A stretch of 64,000 nt of DNA from Balneola sp. Its GTDB lineage: Bacteria > Bacteroidota > Rhodothermia > Balneolales > Balneolaceae. Location of the stretch: contig NZMW01000004.1 of assembly GCA_002694685.1 (NCBI GenBank), positions 492,632 to 556,631 on the forward strand, read 5' to 3'. This document shows positions 17,135 to 26,433 of the stretch, piece after piece (the stretch's first letter is position 1; each line of letters begins with the position of its first letter). Both the position numbers and the translations under genes were made by a program. Under the pieces are notes generated by a model. It was not told the DNA's origin, made no database searches, and saw only the letters and a program-made list of their open reading frames with translations.

Positions 17135-18169
17135 TTATGAATGTAAGGGTGATGCTTCTTTACTGATTAACCCTTTCATCATTTCAGCAAAAAGCTGATG
17201 TGATTTTAGTCGCTCCTCATAATCAAATATATAGGAAGCAATAAGCACTTCGTTAACTTCCGTTTGTTTGATAAAAGCTTGAAGCTCATTTTCAATTTTA
17301 ATTGGATCACCAATGAAAGAATAAGCCAGCATCTGGTTGAGAGCCATTTTGTATTGAATTCCCATAATAGTTGAGAGATCATCGACCGGGGGAGGAAGTG
17401 GTTCTCGTTCACCGGTTATGATGCCTAAAAACATCTGCTTCATAGACGTAGAAAGATACTCCGCTTTTTCGTTGCTGTTGGCAGCTATCATATTAATACC
17501 AGCCATAATATAAGGTTCGTCAAGTTGTTTTGAGGGCTTGAAGTTTTCGCGATATATGCGGATAGCCTCATGTAGCTGTTGGGGAGCAAAATGACTTGCA
17601 AAAGCGTAAGGTAATCCTAATTCAGCTGCTAAATGAGCACTATCGGTACTGGAACCTAGAATCCACAAGGGAACTTCGGTGCCTTCTCCGGGGAATGCCC
17701 TGACGTTACTGTCATTTTCTGCTGATAGGTATTTTCGAAGCTGTTTCACATTTTCAGGGAAATTATGTACTTGCTGTATGCGATCGGGGCGAATAGCATG
17801 AGCCGTAGCCTGGTCGGTTCCCGGCGCACGACCTAATCCCAGATCAATACGGTTGGGGTACATAGTTGCCAGTGTTCCAAACTGTTCAGCTATAACCAGC
17901 GGGGAGTGATTGGGAAGCATAATGCCACCTGAACCTACCCTTATAGAGGTTGTTGCTTCTGCTACATGGCCCAGTAAAACAGTGGTTGCTGAACTGGCAA
18001 TATGTTTCATATTGTGGTGTTCAGCCATCCAAAAGCGATGGTAACCCTGTTCTTCAGCATGTTGTGCTAAATCACGGCTTTGCTGAATGGCCTGAGCTGT
18101 AGAACTTCCCTTTGTAACTACAGCAAGATCCAAAACGGAATACGGAATATTTGTGAGATTAATACTCAT
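17135..18169 (-). CDS. LLM-class flavin-dependent oxidoreductase (luciferase-like monooxygenase)
   Basis: A 344-residue TIM-barrel flavoenzyme of the bacterial luciferase-like family, using FMNH2 to oxygenate a substrate. Typical parts are [22 protein letters not shown] (cofactor-proximal loop, about residues 46-66), [25 protein letters not shown] (~77-100) and [14 protein letters not shown] (~107-120), matching the MsnO8-type subgroup. It starts at the base next to the stop of the upstream RND permease (zero spacing), so it is the last gene of the tetR-tolC-adaptor-RND operon. The substrate is unknown; modification of the exported compound is a guess. Confidence 0.92.
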   Translation of the reverse strand: MSINLTNIPYSVLDLAVVTKGSSTAQAIQQSRDLAQHAEEQGYHRFWMAEHHNMKHIASSATTVLLGHVAEATTSIRVGSGGIMLPNHSPLVIAEQFGTLATMYPNRIDLGLGRAPGTDQATAHAIRPDRIQQVHNFPENVKQLRKYLSAENDSNVRAFPGEGTEVPLWILGSSTDSAHLAAELGLPYAFASHFAPQQLHEAIRIYRENFKPSKQLDEPYIMAGINMIAANSNEKAEYLSTSMKQMFLGIITGEREPLPPPVDDLSTIMGIQYKMALNQMLAYSFIGDPIKIENELQAFIKQTEVNEVLIASYIFDYEERLKSHQLFAEMMKGLISKEASPLHS

Positions 18170-21100
18170 TTATGAAGCTTCTACTTTGTTGAATTTTCTT
18201 TTGAACCAAATCTTGGTATTTACACCGATATAATACATAGAAGGAACAAGAAAGAGAGTGAGAAAAGTTGCAAAACCAAGACCGTAGATAATAGTCCAGG
18301 CAAGTGGACCCCAGAACGAAGCATTATCACCACCGAAGTATAAGTTGGGTTCAAAGCTGGCAAAGAGGCCATAAAAGTCGATGTTTAGGCCGATAGCCAA
18401 TGGGATAAGCCCGAGGATGGTAGAAGCTGCTGTTAGGAGTACAGGATTTAAACGAGTAGCTCCTCCTTCAATCACAGCGTCTTTCAGACTGGACCCTTCA
18501 TTTCTTAAAATGTCGATGTAGTCAATTAGGATAATTCCATTCTTAACTACGATTCCCGCTACAGCGATGATACCCATCCCTGTAAGTACTACCGAGATAT
18601 CCATTCCGAAAGTAGCAAAACCAATAAACACTCCAATCAAACTGAAAATTACCTGAGACATAATGATCAGGGATTTTCCAATAGAATTGAACTGGGCGAC
18701 CAGAATCAGGAATATTAATCCAACAGCTGCAAGCAGGGCAACCATCAAGAACTGTCCGGTTTCAGCCTGTTCTTCTTGTTCACCGGTGAGTGAAATTTCA
18801 TAGCCTTGGGGAATTTCGAAATCCTGTAGCGATTCTCTGATCTGCGTATTAATCTCATTAGCGTTATATCCTGACAATACGTTTGAGGAGAGGGTAACCA
18901 CTCGCTCAAGGTCGATTCGGTTAATGGCCCCATAGCTGGATTCAAAGCGAGGAATTGCCACTGCAGATATCGGAATATTACCGGTTGGGGTAGCAACGGT
19001 CATGTTCATGAGATCGGTTATGTTGCTGCGGTCTTTTTGCTGTAACCGCAACCGAACATCATATTCATCCTCATCTTCTCGAAATGTTGAAATGGGAGAT
19101 CCTAACAACGCAGTTCGGATAGCCGTCCCAATCTGCACATTACTGATCCCATAGCTGTTCGCTTTTTCATTATCGATATCAATGATGAGTTCGGGATTGT
19201 TGACCTGAAGATCAGACCTCAATTCTTCGATACCGGCAATGTCCTGATCCTGAATGTAGTTTTTGAAGTTTTCAGTGAGGCTAATGAGCTGTTCAAATTC
19301 ATCTCCTGTAATTTCAATATTGATGGGTTTACCCGTAGGTGGACCTGATTGTTCTTTATCCACCGTAATCGTAGTTCCGGGAATACCTTGTACGTTTTCC
19401 CTGATTTCATTCAATAACTCCTGAGTGGAAACGCCATTGCGGTTTTGATAATCAACAAATTCTACGCTTACTTTACTTTTGGTGGCGGAAGGAGTTGGGT
19501 CACTGCTACTGGGAGGATTCGCTCCAATAGCTACATTTGAAATTACGGACTTAACGATGGGATTATCTCGACCAATAACTTCATATACCCGTTCTTCGAT
19601 CTTTTGATTGATCCGGTTGGTTTCATCTAAATCGGTACCGGCAGGCATCTCGTTGTAAACGTATACAAAATTAGGTTCTCCGCTGGGGAAAAAGACTACT
19701 TTCGGAGACACAATTCCCAATAAGAAGAAACTGAATACAAGAAATATTACGGCAGAGACCAACGTGTACCAAGGCCGAAATCCAACCAAAATCCATTTGA
19801 TAGCATCGTGGTAAGCTTGCTGTAGTTTTGGTAATGCAGATTCGTTGAATTTTCTTATCAAAGGCTTCAGTATAAAACGCTCTAATAACCATAGTAGGTA
19901 AAGGAAGATGAGGATATTGGCCACAAACATTCCGCCAGTCAGATAGAATATCACAGCAAGTGCACCAACTACTGCTGATGCGATCCACAAGAACGTGTTG
20001 TTATGGCTGTCGTCTCCGTTTATGTGTTCTTCATCTTCACTAATAAAAGAAACCGCAAAAACGGGATTCATGATGAGCGCCACGAGTAATGAGGCCACCA
20101 ATGTTAAGATCAGCGTGACCGGCAGATAGAACATAAACTGACCGATAATTCCACCCCAGAATAACAAAGGGAAGAAGGGGGCAATGGTCGTTAGTGTTCC
20201 AGTAATTACAGGAAGAGCAATTTCTCCCGCTGCTTTTTTGGCAGCATCCATTTTACTTAGCTCGCCTTTGGTTACATGTCGATAGATGTTTTCTACGATT
20301 ACAATGGCGTTATCTACCACAATACCCAGACCAAGAATGAGGGCAAAAAGTACGACGGTGTTGATTGAAAAATCGATTACCGGCATTACTGAAAAAGCGA
20401 TAAGGGTAGAAAGTGGAATAGCGAGTCCTACAAAAACCGCATTTTGAACCCCCATGATGAACATCAGCACCAAGACCACAAAAAAGAAGCCAAGGATTAC
20501 GGTGTTGAATAAGTTGGAAACGCTGTCTTTGGTGTCTTGAGAACGATCGCCTGTTACAGTGATATTCAGTTCATCCGGAAATTGATTTTCCTGCAAATCC
20601 TTAAGAATAGCCATACTGGCTTCAGAAGTTTCAATCAGATTTCCACCACTTTTTTTCTTTACGTTGATGGTAATAACCGGCTCACCATATAGACTTGCAT
20701 AACTTTCACGGTCAGCAAAATCATCTTGAATCTGGGCGATGTCTTTCAGGTAAACTTCATCCCCAAGGTTATTTTTGATGATGAGGTTTTCCAGGTCGCT
20801 GGCTTCTTCAATTTCACCATCAACCCGAACCGAACGCTCCATAGTGCCGAGGTCAAGCTGACCCGCAGAAACGGTCATGTTTTTGTTAGTAACCGCAGTA
20901 CTGATGCTATTGAAGGTAATTCCAGCAGCCTGCATTTTTTGTAAGTCTACATTAATCTGGATTTCACGTTCCAGTGCGCCCACAATTTCTGCTTCGTTTA
21001 CATCGGTCAGGCTTTCAATTCGGTCCTGAATTTCATCCGCAAACTCCTTCAGTTCCACCAAATCAAAGTTACCGGAAAGGTTGATGTTCAGGATTGGCTG

Positions 21101-21523
21101 ATCATCAAGGTTGAAATCACTTACCTGCGGTTCCTGCGTAAGTTGTGCCGGAAGTTCAGCCCGGGCTTTATCAACGGCATCGTTAACTTCCTGCTGTGCA
21201 ACCAGTTTGTCTTTGCTGGTTTGAAATTCCACGGTTATGATTGAAGTGGCCTGCTTAGACACACTGCTTATCACATCAATGCCATCAATACCCTTTAATT
21301 CCTGCTCAATGGGGCGTGTGATTACGTTTTCGATATCAGCGGGTGAAGCACCTGCATACACCGTTACAACGTTAAAAATAGGGATTTCTACTTCGGGAAA
21401 GCTCTCTTTAGGAAGCGTGATGTACGAATAAATACCAATAATCGTAATCAATACCGTAAGCAAATACACGGTAGTACGGTTATTGATCGAAAGACTCGAA
21501 ATTTTAAACTCTTTGAAATTCAT
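18170..21523 (-). CDS. RND efflux permease with extra loop membrane segments
   Basis: A 1117-residue inner-membrane proton-driven pump with the RND layout: TM1, periplasmic porter domain, TM2-6, a central loop, second half. The N-terminal INNRTTVYLLTVLITIIGIY and TM4 motif GLGIVVDNAIVIVENI are typical. Residue 404 is Asp and 405 Asn, where E. coli AcrB has Asp-Asp. The central loop (about residues 500-585) contains two added hydrophobic stretches, more than in standard pumps of ~1030-1050 residues. It follows the adaptor (20 bp after its stop) and is followed at zero distance by the LLM monooxygenase. Substrate unknown. Confidence 0.93.
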   Translation of the reverse strand: MNFKEFKISSLSINNRTTVYLLTVLITIIGIYSYITLPKESFPEVEIPIFNVVTVYAGASPADIENVITRPIEQELKGIDGIDVISSVSKQATSIITVEFQTSKDKLVAQQEVNDAVDKARAELPAQLTQEPQVSDFNLDDQPILNINLSGNFDLVELKEFADEIQDRIESLTDVNEAEIVGALEREIQINVDLQKMQAAGITFNSISTAVTNKNMTVSAGQLDLGTMERSVRVDGEIEEASDLENLIIKNNLGDEVYLKDIAQIQDDFADRESYASLYGEPVITINVKKKSGGNLIETSEASMAILKDLQENQFPDELNITVTGDRSQDTKDSVSNLFNTVILGFFFVVLVLMFIMGVQNAVFVGLAIPLSTLIAFSVMPVIDFSINTVVLFALILGLGIVVDNAIVIVENIYRHVTKGELSKMDAAKKAAGEIALPVITGTLTTIAPFFPLLFWGGIIGQFMFYLPVTLILTLVASLLVALIMNPVFAVSFISEDEEHINGDDSHNNTFLWIASAVVGALAVIFYLTGGMFVANILIFLYLLWLLERFILKPLIRKFNESALPKLQQAYHDAIKWILVGFRPWYTLVSAVIFLVFSFFLLGIVSPKVVFFPSGEPNFVYVYNEMPAGTDLDETNRINQKIEERVYEVIGRDNPIVKSVISNVAIGANPPSSSDPTPSATKSKVSVEFVDYQNRNGVSTQELLNEIRENVQGIPGTTITVDKEQSGPPTGKPINIEITGDEFEQLISLTENFKNYIQDQDIAGIEELRSDLQVNNPELIIDIDNEKANSYGISNVQIGTAIRTALLGSPISTFREDEDEYDVRLRLQQKDRSNITDLMNMTVATPTGNIPISAVAIPRFESSYGAINRIDLERVVTLSSNVLSGYNANEINTQIRESLQDFEIPQGYEISLTGEQEEQAETGQFLMVALLAAVGLIFLILVAQFNSIGKSLIIMSQVIFSLIGVFIGFATFGMDISVVLTGMGIIAVAGIVVKNGIILIDYIDILRNEGSSLKDAVIEGGATRLNPVLLTAASTILGLIPLAIGLNIDFYGLFASFEPNLYFGGDNASFWGPLAWTIIYGLGFATFLTLFLVPSMYYIGVNTKIWFKRKFNKVEAS

Positions 21524-21543
21524 TGCTTATGCTCGCTCTATAA

Positions 21544-22611
21544 TTAATTTTCTTCCTGAATGGAGATCGGCTGCCCGTTAGACAGGTTGGCATAGCCGGA
21601 GGTGATCAGAAGCTCCCCAGCCTGCAATCCTTCGCTAATAACCATGTCGTTTTTATAGCTCTGGGCGGTGGTTACCTCTCTTCGTGTAGCAATCCAGCCT
21701 TCGTTGGTTTCTTCCGCTACAAACACATGATTTTTATTATTTGCTTTCTGGACGGTGTTTAAGGGAATCACGATTTGATCGGTCAGCGTCACGTCATTAA
21801 TCCTGATTTTCGCCATCATGTTGGGACGAATTTGTTCCATATTGTCTGGCAGATATATTTCCACTCCAAATGTTCGGTTTGAAGGATTAATTACTTTACT
21901 CACCACATCCAACCTTTTGTTGATAGGGGAGATATCTAGGCTTGGGAAAGAAACTTGCACACTATCTGTCTGGTCAACCCGGGTGATATATGCTTCAGAA
22001 ACAGAAGCTGTAACTTTTAAAGCCTCAGAATTAGTTAACTGAAAGACCGGAGTTCCTGGTCCCACCGTTTCCCCAACTTTCAAGTCAACCTGATTTACGG
22101 TTCCTGAAATCGTAGCCCGGATGGTATAATTTTCATATTGCTCATTTAACGTTGCCAGCTGGTTTTTGGCTGATTCATACTGGGTTTTGGATTGAAGGAG
22201 TTCAATTTCGGAACCTACATTTTGGTCGCGCAAATTTTGTTGACGCTCATACACTGTTTTTGCCAGTTCCAACTGTGTTTTCACTTCCTGAAGTTGACTT
22301 CGTGTAATTTCGCCATCCAGCTTTGCAAGGATATCGCCTTTTTTAACATCCTGACCTGCACGTACCCGAATTTCTTCAACGGTAGCTGTGGTTTTGGGAG
22401 TAATCATGATGGTTTTATCCGACTCCACATCTCCCTGAATGCTTATATAATGGTGGAATACGGAAGGTTGAATTTCCTGAACATAAACCGGAGTTGTATT
22501 CTTCGGGACTTCACTTTCGCCGGTTTCAGTGTCTCCGCCGTTTCCACAGCCGGTAATCAGTAGAACTAAGGCGAGTATCGATATTTGAGATTTCATTTGA
22601 GTGAGTTTCAT
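21544..22611 (-). CDS. RND efflux adaptor (membrane fusion lipoprotein)
   Basis: Periplasmic adaptor of the HlyD/AcrA type linking the RND permease to TolC. I place the start at ATG 22611, 1 bp after the tolC stop, which gives 355 residues and a lipoprotein signal (LLITGCGNGG lipobox, Cys24). A longer frame reaches 22767 but would overlap tolC deeply and lose the signal. The lipoyl-like half-motif (TVEEIRVRAGQDVKKGDILAKLDGE) is near residue 70, followed by a coiled-coil hairpin (about 95-140) and beta-barrel domains. It is encoded between tolC and the permease. Confidence 0.92.
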   Translation of the reverse strand: MKLTQMKSQISILALVLLITGCGNGGDTETGESEVPKNTTPVYVQEIQPSVFHHYISIQGDVESDKTIMITPKTTATVEEIRVRAGQDVKKGDILAKLDGEITRSQLQEVKTQLELAKTVYERQQNLRDQNVGSEIELLQSKTQYESAKNQLATLNEQYENYTIRATISGTVNQVDLKVGETVGPGTPVFQLTNSEALKVTASVSEAYITRVDQTDSVQVSFPSLDISPINKRLDVVSKVINPSNRTFGVEIYLPDNMEQIRPNMMAKIRINDVTLTDQIVIPLNTVQKANNKNHVFVAEETNEGWIATRREVTTAQSYKNDMVISEGLQAGELLITSGYANLSNGQPISIQEEN

Positions 22612-22612
22612 G

Positions 22613-24124
22613 TTATTTGAGTTCAATATTTTCTTTGATGTCTTGAATGTCTTGCCCCACAAAAGGCACTTGTCCAACGGCCTGATCGTATTGGGCTTTG
22701 GCCGACAAATAGCCGGAAACCATTTGGGCGTAATTAATTTCAGCCTGACGCAGTTGTAAGTTGGCATCCGTCACTTCCTGCTGTGAGCCCAGTCCGTTTT
22801 GATAGCGTACTAAAGCTCGTTCATATCCACGTTCAGCTTGCTGTAATGCTTTTTTTAGCGCATCACTTGTTTGTAAAGCCTCGCGGACGCCCTGCTTGGC
22901 AGTAAAAATTTCTTTGTTGGCTTTTTGTTTAGCTTGATAAAGTTGAAGCTGTGTATCTTTAATCTGAATTTTAGCCTGCTGAATGGCAGCATCTCTTTGA
23001 AAGCCCTGAAAAATAGGAAGCTGAATTCCGAGTGATAACGTTTGTGAACGGGCCCGGGAATCATCTGTTCCAAAAAATTGAGGAGTTCCGGGCTGAGAAG
23101 CAGTCCAGTTCAACCCATAATTTGCTACAATATTGGGTAGATATGTACTCCGCTGAGCATCCAGCTGTTTGCCTTGCAGTTTTTTCTGAATATCAAGTAT
23201 TCTGAGATCTCCGCGAAGATCCATGGCCTGTCTTAAAGCCACAGAATCACTTTCTAAAACCAGTGGGGTTAAGCTGTCAATATGCTTCAGTTCTTCATTA
23301 TCACTTGTTTCGACTGTATTGGTGTAAATGTCATAGGTACTCAAATCACCTTTAATACTGATAGAAAGCTGTACCGGAAGCCCCATCACATCCAGTAGCT
23401 CTTGAAGCGCATTCTGAACACCGAATTGAGCTCTTGTAAGCTGAGGCTTCAGGTTACTAAGCTGAACTTCCAGCTGCAGGACGGCATATTCATCTGTAAA
23501 TCCTTGTTCATACAATTTTCGGGCATCTGACAGATTTTTTTCAATCCGCTCAATTTGGGATTCAGACAATCGAAGCTGTTCTTTAGCCACCAAAGCCTGG
23601 TAATATGCAATCCTGGTTTGCGTAACAATGCCCTGGGCAGTAGCACGCATACTTTCAGATTGAGCTGCCTTATATAATTCCGAACTGCTAATGCCTACAA
23701 AAGCCTGTCCGCTAAAAATAGTTTGGGAAACCGTAAAGCCTCCTTGCCAATTGTTATCCGTTCCGAATGCAACGGGAACCAGTTCATTGGGATCCGCATT
23801 GGGATCAAAAATGACAGCGGGAATAAAGTTTACAGGCACTTCGAGATTTCGGGTGTAATTTGCTGAAGCAGCGATATCCGGCATTACATTACTCCATGCT
23901 GTACGTATTTGCTGGTCAGCATCCCGAACAGAAAGCAGTGACCGTTTCATCTGGGTATTATTGGCCAGAGAAATTTGAATGGCTTGTTCTAAATTCAGCG
24001 TTTGGCTTAGTGAGTCAGCTATATTTTCTACAGGTTGGGAAAAAGAAGCGGATGTGAATCCAAAAGTTATGATCATTATGAACACTCCCAGTGTGTTAAA
24101 GGAGTGGGGTAAAGTTCGTTTCAT
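22613..24124 (-). CDS. TolC family outer-membrane efflux protein
   Basis: About 503 residues, with a signal peptide (roughly residues 1-30, ending SFSQ) and two OEP (outer membrane efflux protein) halves with long coiled-coil helices, for example AIQISLANNTQMKRSLLSV near residue 47. It should form the trimeric outer-membrane channel for the adaptor and permease encoded next. I chose ATG 24124; an in-frame TTG at 24136 would add four residues. The tetR gene ends 46 bp upstream and the adaptor ATG follows 1 bp after this stop. It might also serve the neighbouring two-permease pump, which has no OMF gene of its own. Confidence 0.93.
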   Translation of the reverse strand: MKRTLPHSFNTLGVFIMIITFGFTSASFSQPVENIADSLSQTLNLEQAIQISLANNTQMKRSLLSVRDADQQIRTAWSNVMPDIAASANYTRNLEVPVNFIPAVIFDPNADPNELVPVAFGTDNNWQGGFTVSQTIFSGQAFVGISSSELYKAAQSESMRATAQGIVTQTRIAYYQALVAKEQLRLSESQIERIEKNLSDARKLYEQGFTDEYAVLQLEVQLSNLKPQLTRAQFGVQNALQELLDVMGLPVQLSISIKGDLSTYDIYTNTVETSDNEELKHIDSLTPLVLESDSVALRQAMDLRGDLRILDIQKKLQGKQLDAQRSTYLPNIVANYGLNWTASQPGTPQFFGTDDSRARSQTLSLGIQLPIFQGFQRDAAIQQAKIQIKDTQLQLYQAKQKANKEIFTAKQGVREALQTSDALKKALQQAERGYERALVRYQNGLGSQQEVTDANLQLRQAEINYAQMVSGYLSAKAQYDQAVGQVPFVGQDIQDIKENIELK

Positions 24125-24169
24125 GAGTGAGTTCAAAATTTGATTGGGTATTCTTGTTTATTAAAAACA

Positions 24170-24823
24170 TTAATTACTTGAAGGTATACTGAACTGTATA
24201 TCCAGATACTGTTCCATCAGTTTGGGAATGGTTAAACTGTATTCATCCAGGATTTGTTGAACTTTTTGATTTGGGTCAGACAGGTAAAATTGAAGCATTC
24301 CATTCATTTGGGCTCCAAGCATCAGCGCAATAACTTTGGGCGGGGTATCGGTTTTAATACTTCCATCCTGTATTCCAATTTGTATAGACCGTACAATGAT
24401 CATAAGTAACTCATTCTGCAGGAGCCGGCACTCCTCAACCACTTCATGTTCTTCATCCAGGTCGTTCATTCTGGTTTGCTCATATATCATCATGGCACGG
24501 GTAAAGGTGCGATGCTCCGTAAGAAATTCCAGAAAAGTCAGCATCATCTTTTTAACAAGATCTGCGCCTTTCTTGTCCTCCTGGATAATTTCCAGAAATT
24601 GGGTGTGAAGTCTGCTTAATCCTCTTTTCTTAATGGCCTGATGCAGCGTCGATTTATCTTTGAAGTATAGATAGAGGGTTCCTTTGCTTAGCTCAGCCAG
24701 TTCAGCGATTTCTTCCATCGTGGTTTTTTCAAACCCCTGACGGTTGATCAGCTCAATAGCAGCTGTCAAAATCTGATCTTTCCTGCGTTTGCGTTCGCGC
24801 TGTTTACGCTCTTTGGTTCCCAT
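24170..24823 (-). CDS. TetR/AcrR family transcriptional regulator
   Basis: A 217-residue repressor, first gene of the tolC-adaptor-RND-LLM operon. Residues 1-15 are strongly basic; the helix-turn-helix is at about residues 32-55, with the family pattern EEIAELAELSKGTLYLYFKDK. The C-terminal ligand domain (about 75-210) is helical with no recognisable ligand. Position and the perfect 20-bp palindrome 24877-24896, 53 bp upstream, suggest it represses its own operon and is released by a pump substrate. That mechanism is inference from the family. Confidence 0.93.
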   Translation of the reverse strand: MGTKERKQRERKRRKDQILTAAIELINRQGFEKTTMEEIAELAELSKGTLYLYFKDKSTLHQAIKKRGLSRLHTQFLEIIQEDKKGADLVKKMMLTFLEFLTEHRTFTRAMMIYEQTRMNDLDEEHEVVEECRLLQNELLMIIVRSIQIGIQDGSIKTDTPPKVIALMLGAQMNGMLQFYLSDPNQKVQQILDEYSLTIPKLMEQYLDIQFSIPSSN

Positions 24824-24876
24824 TTCACTAACTCTTAGTCATAAGGTGACTGACACTTGTTATTTATTGTTCAGTA

Positions 24877-24896
24877 AGTTTACTAATTAGTAAACT
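24877..24896. promoter_or_regulatory. Perfect 20-bp palindrome, likely TetR operator
   Basis: AGTTTACTAATTAGTAAACT is its own reverse complement over all 20 bp and lies 54 bp before the tetR start. TetR-family operators are usually palindromes of about this length with an AT-rich centre, and autoregulated TetR genes keep them in this position. Candidate operator for the efflux operon. Confidence 0.6.
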
Positions 24897-25092
24897 AAAT
24901 AAACATAGTGAATTTTAATTTAGATTTGAGGTGCTCAAGGCGGGTTATAAAAGTTCATTAATCCCTGGAAATGCTATTTAAAGGGAATGAAAGCAGTTTA
25001 GTGTATCACAGAAGGGAAGGGAGAGAAGCTCGCCAAAAGTTCAGTTAACATTTTTTTAATGAACGTACAGTCACTTTTTGTGCGAACGAATA

Positions 25093-25563
25093 TCAGAGTT
25101 TATTTTCAGACTTGTATTTCTGAATCAAATCTTTGGTCTGTCGGCTGATAAATTGGTGAAAGTGATTAGCGCGTTTCAGTCGTTGCGTATCAGTTTCTTT
25201 CTCTTCCTGAACCAGCTTTAAACCCTTTGCAGTTATTTTTTCCAGATCGAGAGAAAGCTGAAGCTGCTTCTCCATAAAGTCGACCAGTGAACCTTCTTTG
25301 AGTTTAAAGTAGATTTGGCGTTCTCCTTTAACCCGTATTTTTTCGATGAGCCCTCGCTCCAGCAGCATCCGCGTAGTATTGCTTACCGAGGCTTTACTGA
25401 TATCCAGATTATCCATCAGATCCGGGAATGATTGGTGGGGAGGATCACAGATGAGCAACCAGCCAAGAATTTGTCCATATATTCTTGGATGACCCAGCTC
25501 TTCAATTTTCATGCTGAAGTCTTCTACAAAGTCAATTTTCTCTGAATAGGAATCCGGGGCCAA
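25093..25563 (-). CDS. GbsR/MarR-like winged-helix regulator
   Basis: A 156-residue DNA-binding protein. GHPRIYGQILGWLLICDPP (about residues 23-41) is typical of the GbsR branch of the MarR superfamily, followed by a winged helix (about 45-90; LDISKASVSNTTRMLLERGLIEKIRVKG) and a helical C-terminal part for dimerisation. The start used is TTG at 25563, which keeps the N-terminal helix expected in the family; the next ATG would remove 17 residues. It lies 78 bp downstream of the thioesterase gene and upstream of the tetR operon, so it may be the regulator of the two-permease efflux operon. Ligand unknown. Confidence 0.75.
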   Translation of the reverse strand: MAPDSYSEKIDFVEDFSMKIEELGHPRIYGQILGWLLICDPPHQSFPDLMDNLDISKASVSNTTRMLLERGLIEKIRVKGERQIYFKLKEGSLVDFMEKQLQLSLDLEKITAKGLKLVQEEKETDTQRLKRANHFHQFISRQTKDLIQKYKSENKL

Positions 25564-25641
25564 TGGTTTTATTTATTTAAATCGTTGTGTATAGATAAAA
25601 TGATAAATAGAAATTTTGTGTGTTGCTAACAAAGTTTACCA

Positions 25642-26370
25642 TTAGCTACATTTAGCTAAAGCCAGGATGTTACCATCCTGGTTTTTTAGTTGATGGGTAA
25701 ATTTACGAGGCTCGTGTTCCATGCGTTGGGATGTGATGATATCCCCGACTTTACTTTCTCGCATAAATATGATGTCCATATTCTTTATGAGGTAGGCTTT
25801 TTCTTCGTCATAACTTTCCATCACCCATTCTACAAACCGGGCATTATTGACATGATTATTCATATCTAAATCGGACTTACGAACCACAAACTTCTTCTCC
25901 ATGTCCGGTTCATCAAAAGACTCAATTTTGTCTGACTTGATGGGCATTACATGCTCGAGATCTGTAAGCCTCAGATCCAAAACTTCCTGCGGCATTCGGG
26001 TGGGGCGTCGGGTTTTCATGTTGATCATCATCCAGTAGCTGAGACATGCCCCGATTTGGTTTTCCTCTTCATCCAGTATACGGTAATCACGATAAGCTCG
26101 TAAAGCATCACCGGCAGCCGGCCAGGTTTCTATGGTAATCTTTTCCCGCCAGTTTGGATAGCGCTCCATTTTGATATCCATTCGGTGCAAGACCCAGGTA
26201 AGGTCTTTTTCCTGAAGTTGGGTGATATCAAAGTCTAGTTTAAGGGCGTGATTTCCTGCTACTTCCTGAAAAAGTCCGCAAACAGCCTGCAGTGTAATTT
26301 GTCCACCTGCTCCTACTTCGCTGGCACGGATAGTAAAGTTCTCAGAATGCTTTGTAATGTCTTCTGACAT
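25642..26370 (-). CDS. Acyl-ACP thioesterase (FatA/FatB type)
   Basis: Hydrolyses acyl-ACP to release free fatty acids; 242 residues with two hot-dog domains, the length of bacterial FatA/FatB homologues. Asp169, Asn171 and His173 in the D-x-N-x-H motif (DLDMNNHVNN) match the catalytic set I know from plant FatB, and Glu205 sits in FMRESKVGD where plant enzymes have Glu-Cys; here the next residue is Ser. It is 63 bp downstream of an RND permease in the same direction, an uncommon context for this enzyme. Confidence 0.88.
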   Translation of the reverse strand: MSEDITKHSENFTIRASEVGAGGQITLQAVCGLFQEVAGNHALKLDFDITQLQEKDLTWVLHRMDIKMERYPNWREKITIETWPAAGDALRAYRDYRILDEEENQIGACLSYWMMINMKTRRPTRMPQEVLDLRLTDLEHVMPIKSDKIESFDEPDMEKKFVVRKSDLDMNNHVNNARFVEWVMESYDEEKAYLIKNMDIIFMRESKVGDIITSQRMEHEPRKFTHQLKNQDGNILALAKCS

Positions 26371-26433
26371 GGATAAGTATAGGTTTCAATTCACCTAAAA
26401 CATAACCTAAATATTGCATTGATGTAAGAGCGA

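Noticed and set aside
22612-22767. Longer adaptor start at 22767
   Set aside because: It would overlap tolC by over 150 bp and place a non-signal stretch before the lipobox; ATG 22611 is 1 bp from the tolC stop and gives a proper lipoprotein signal.
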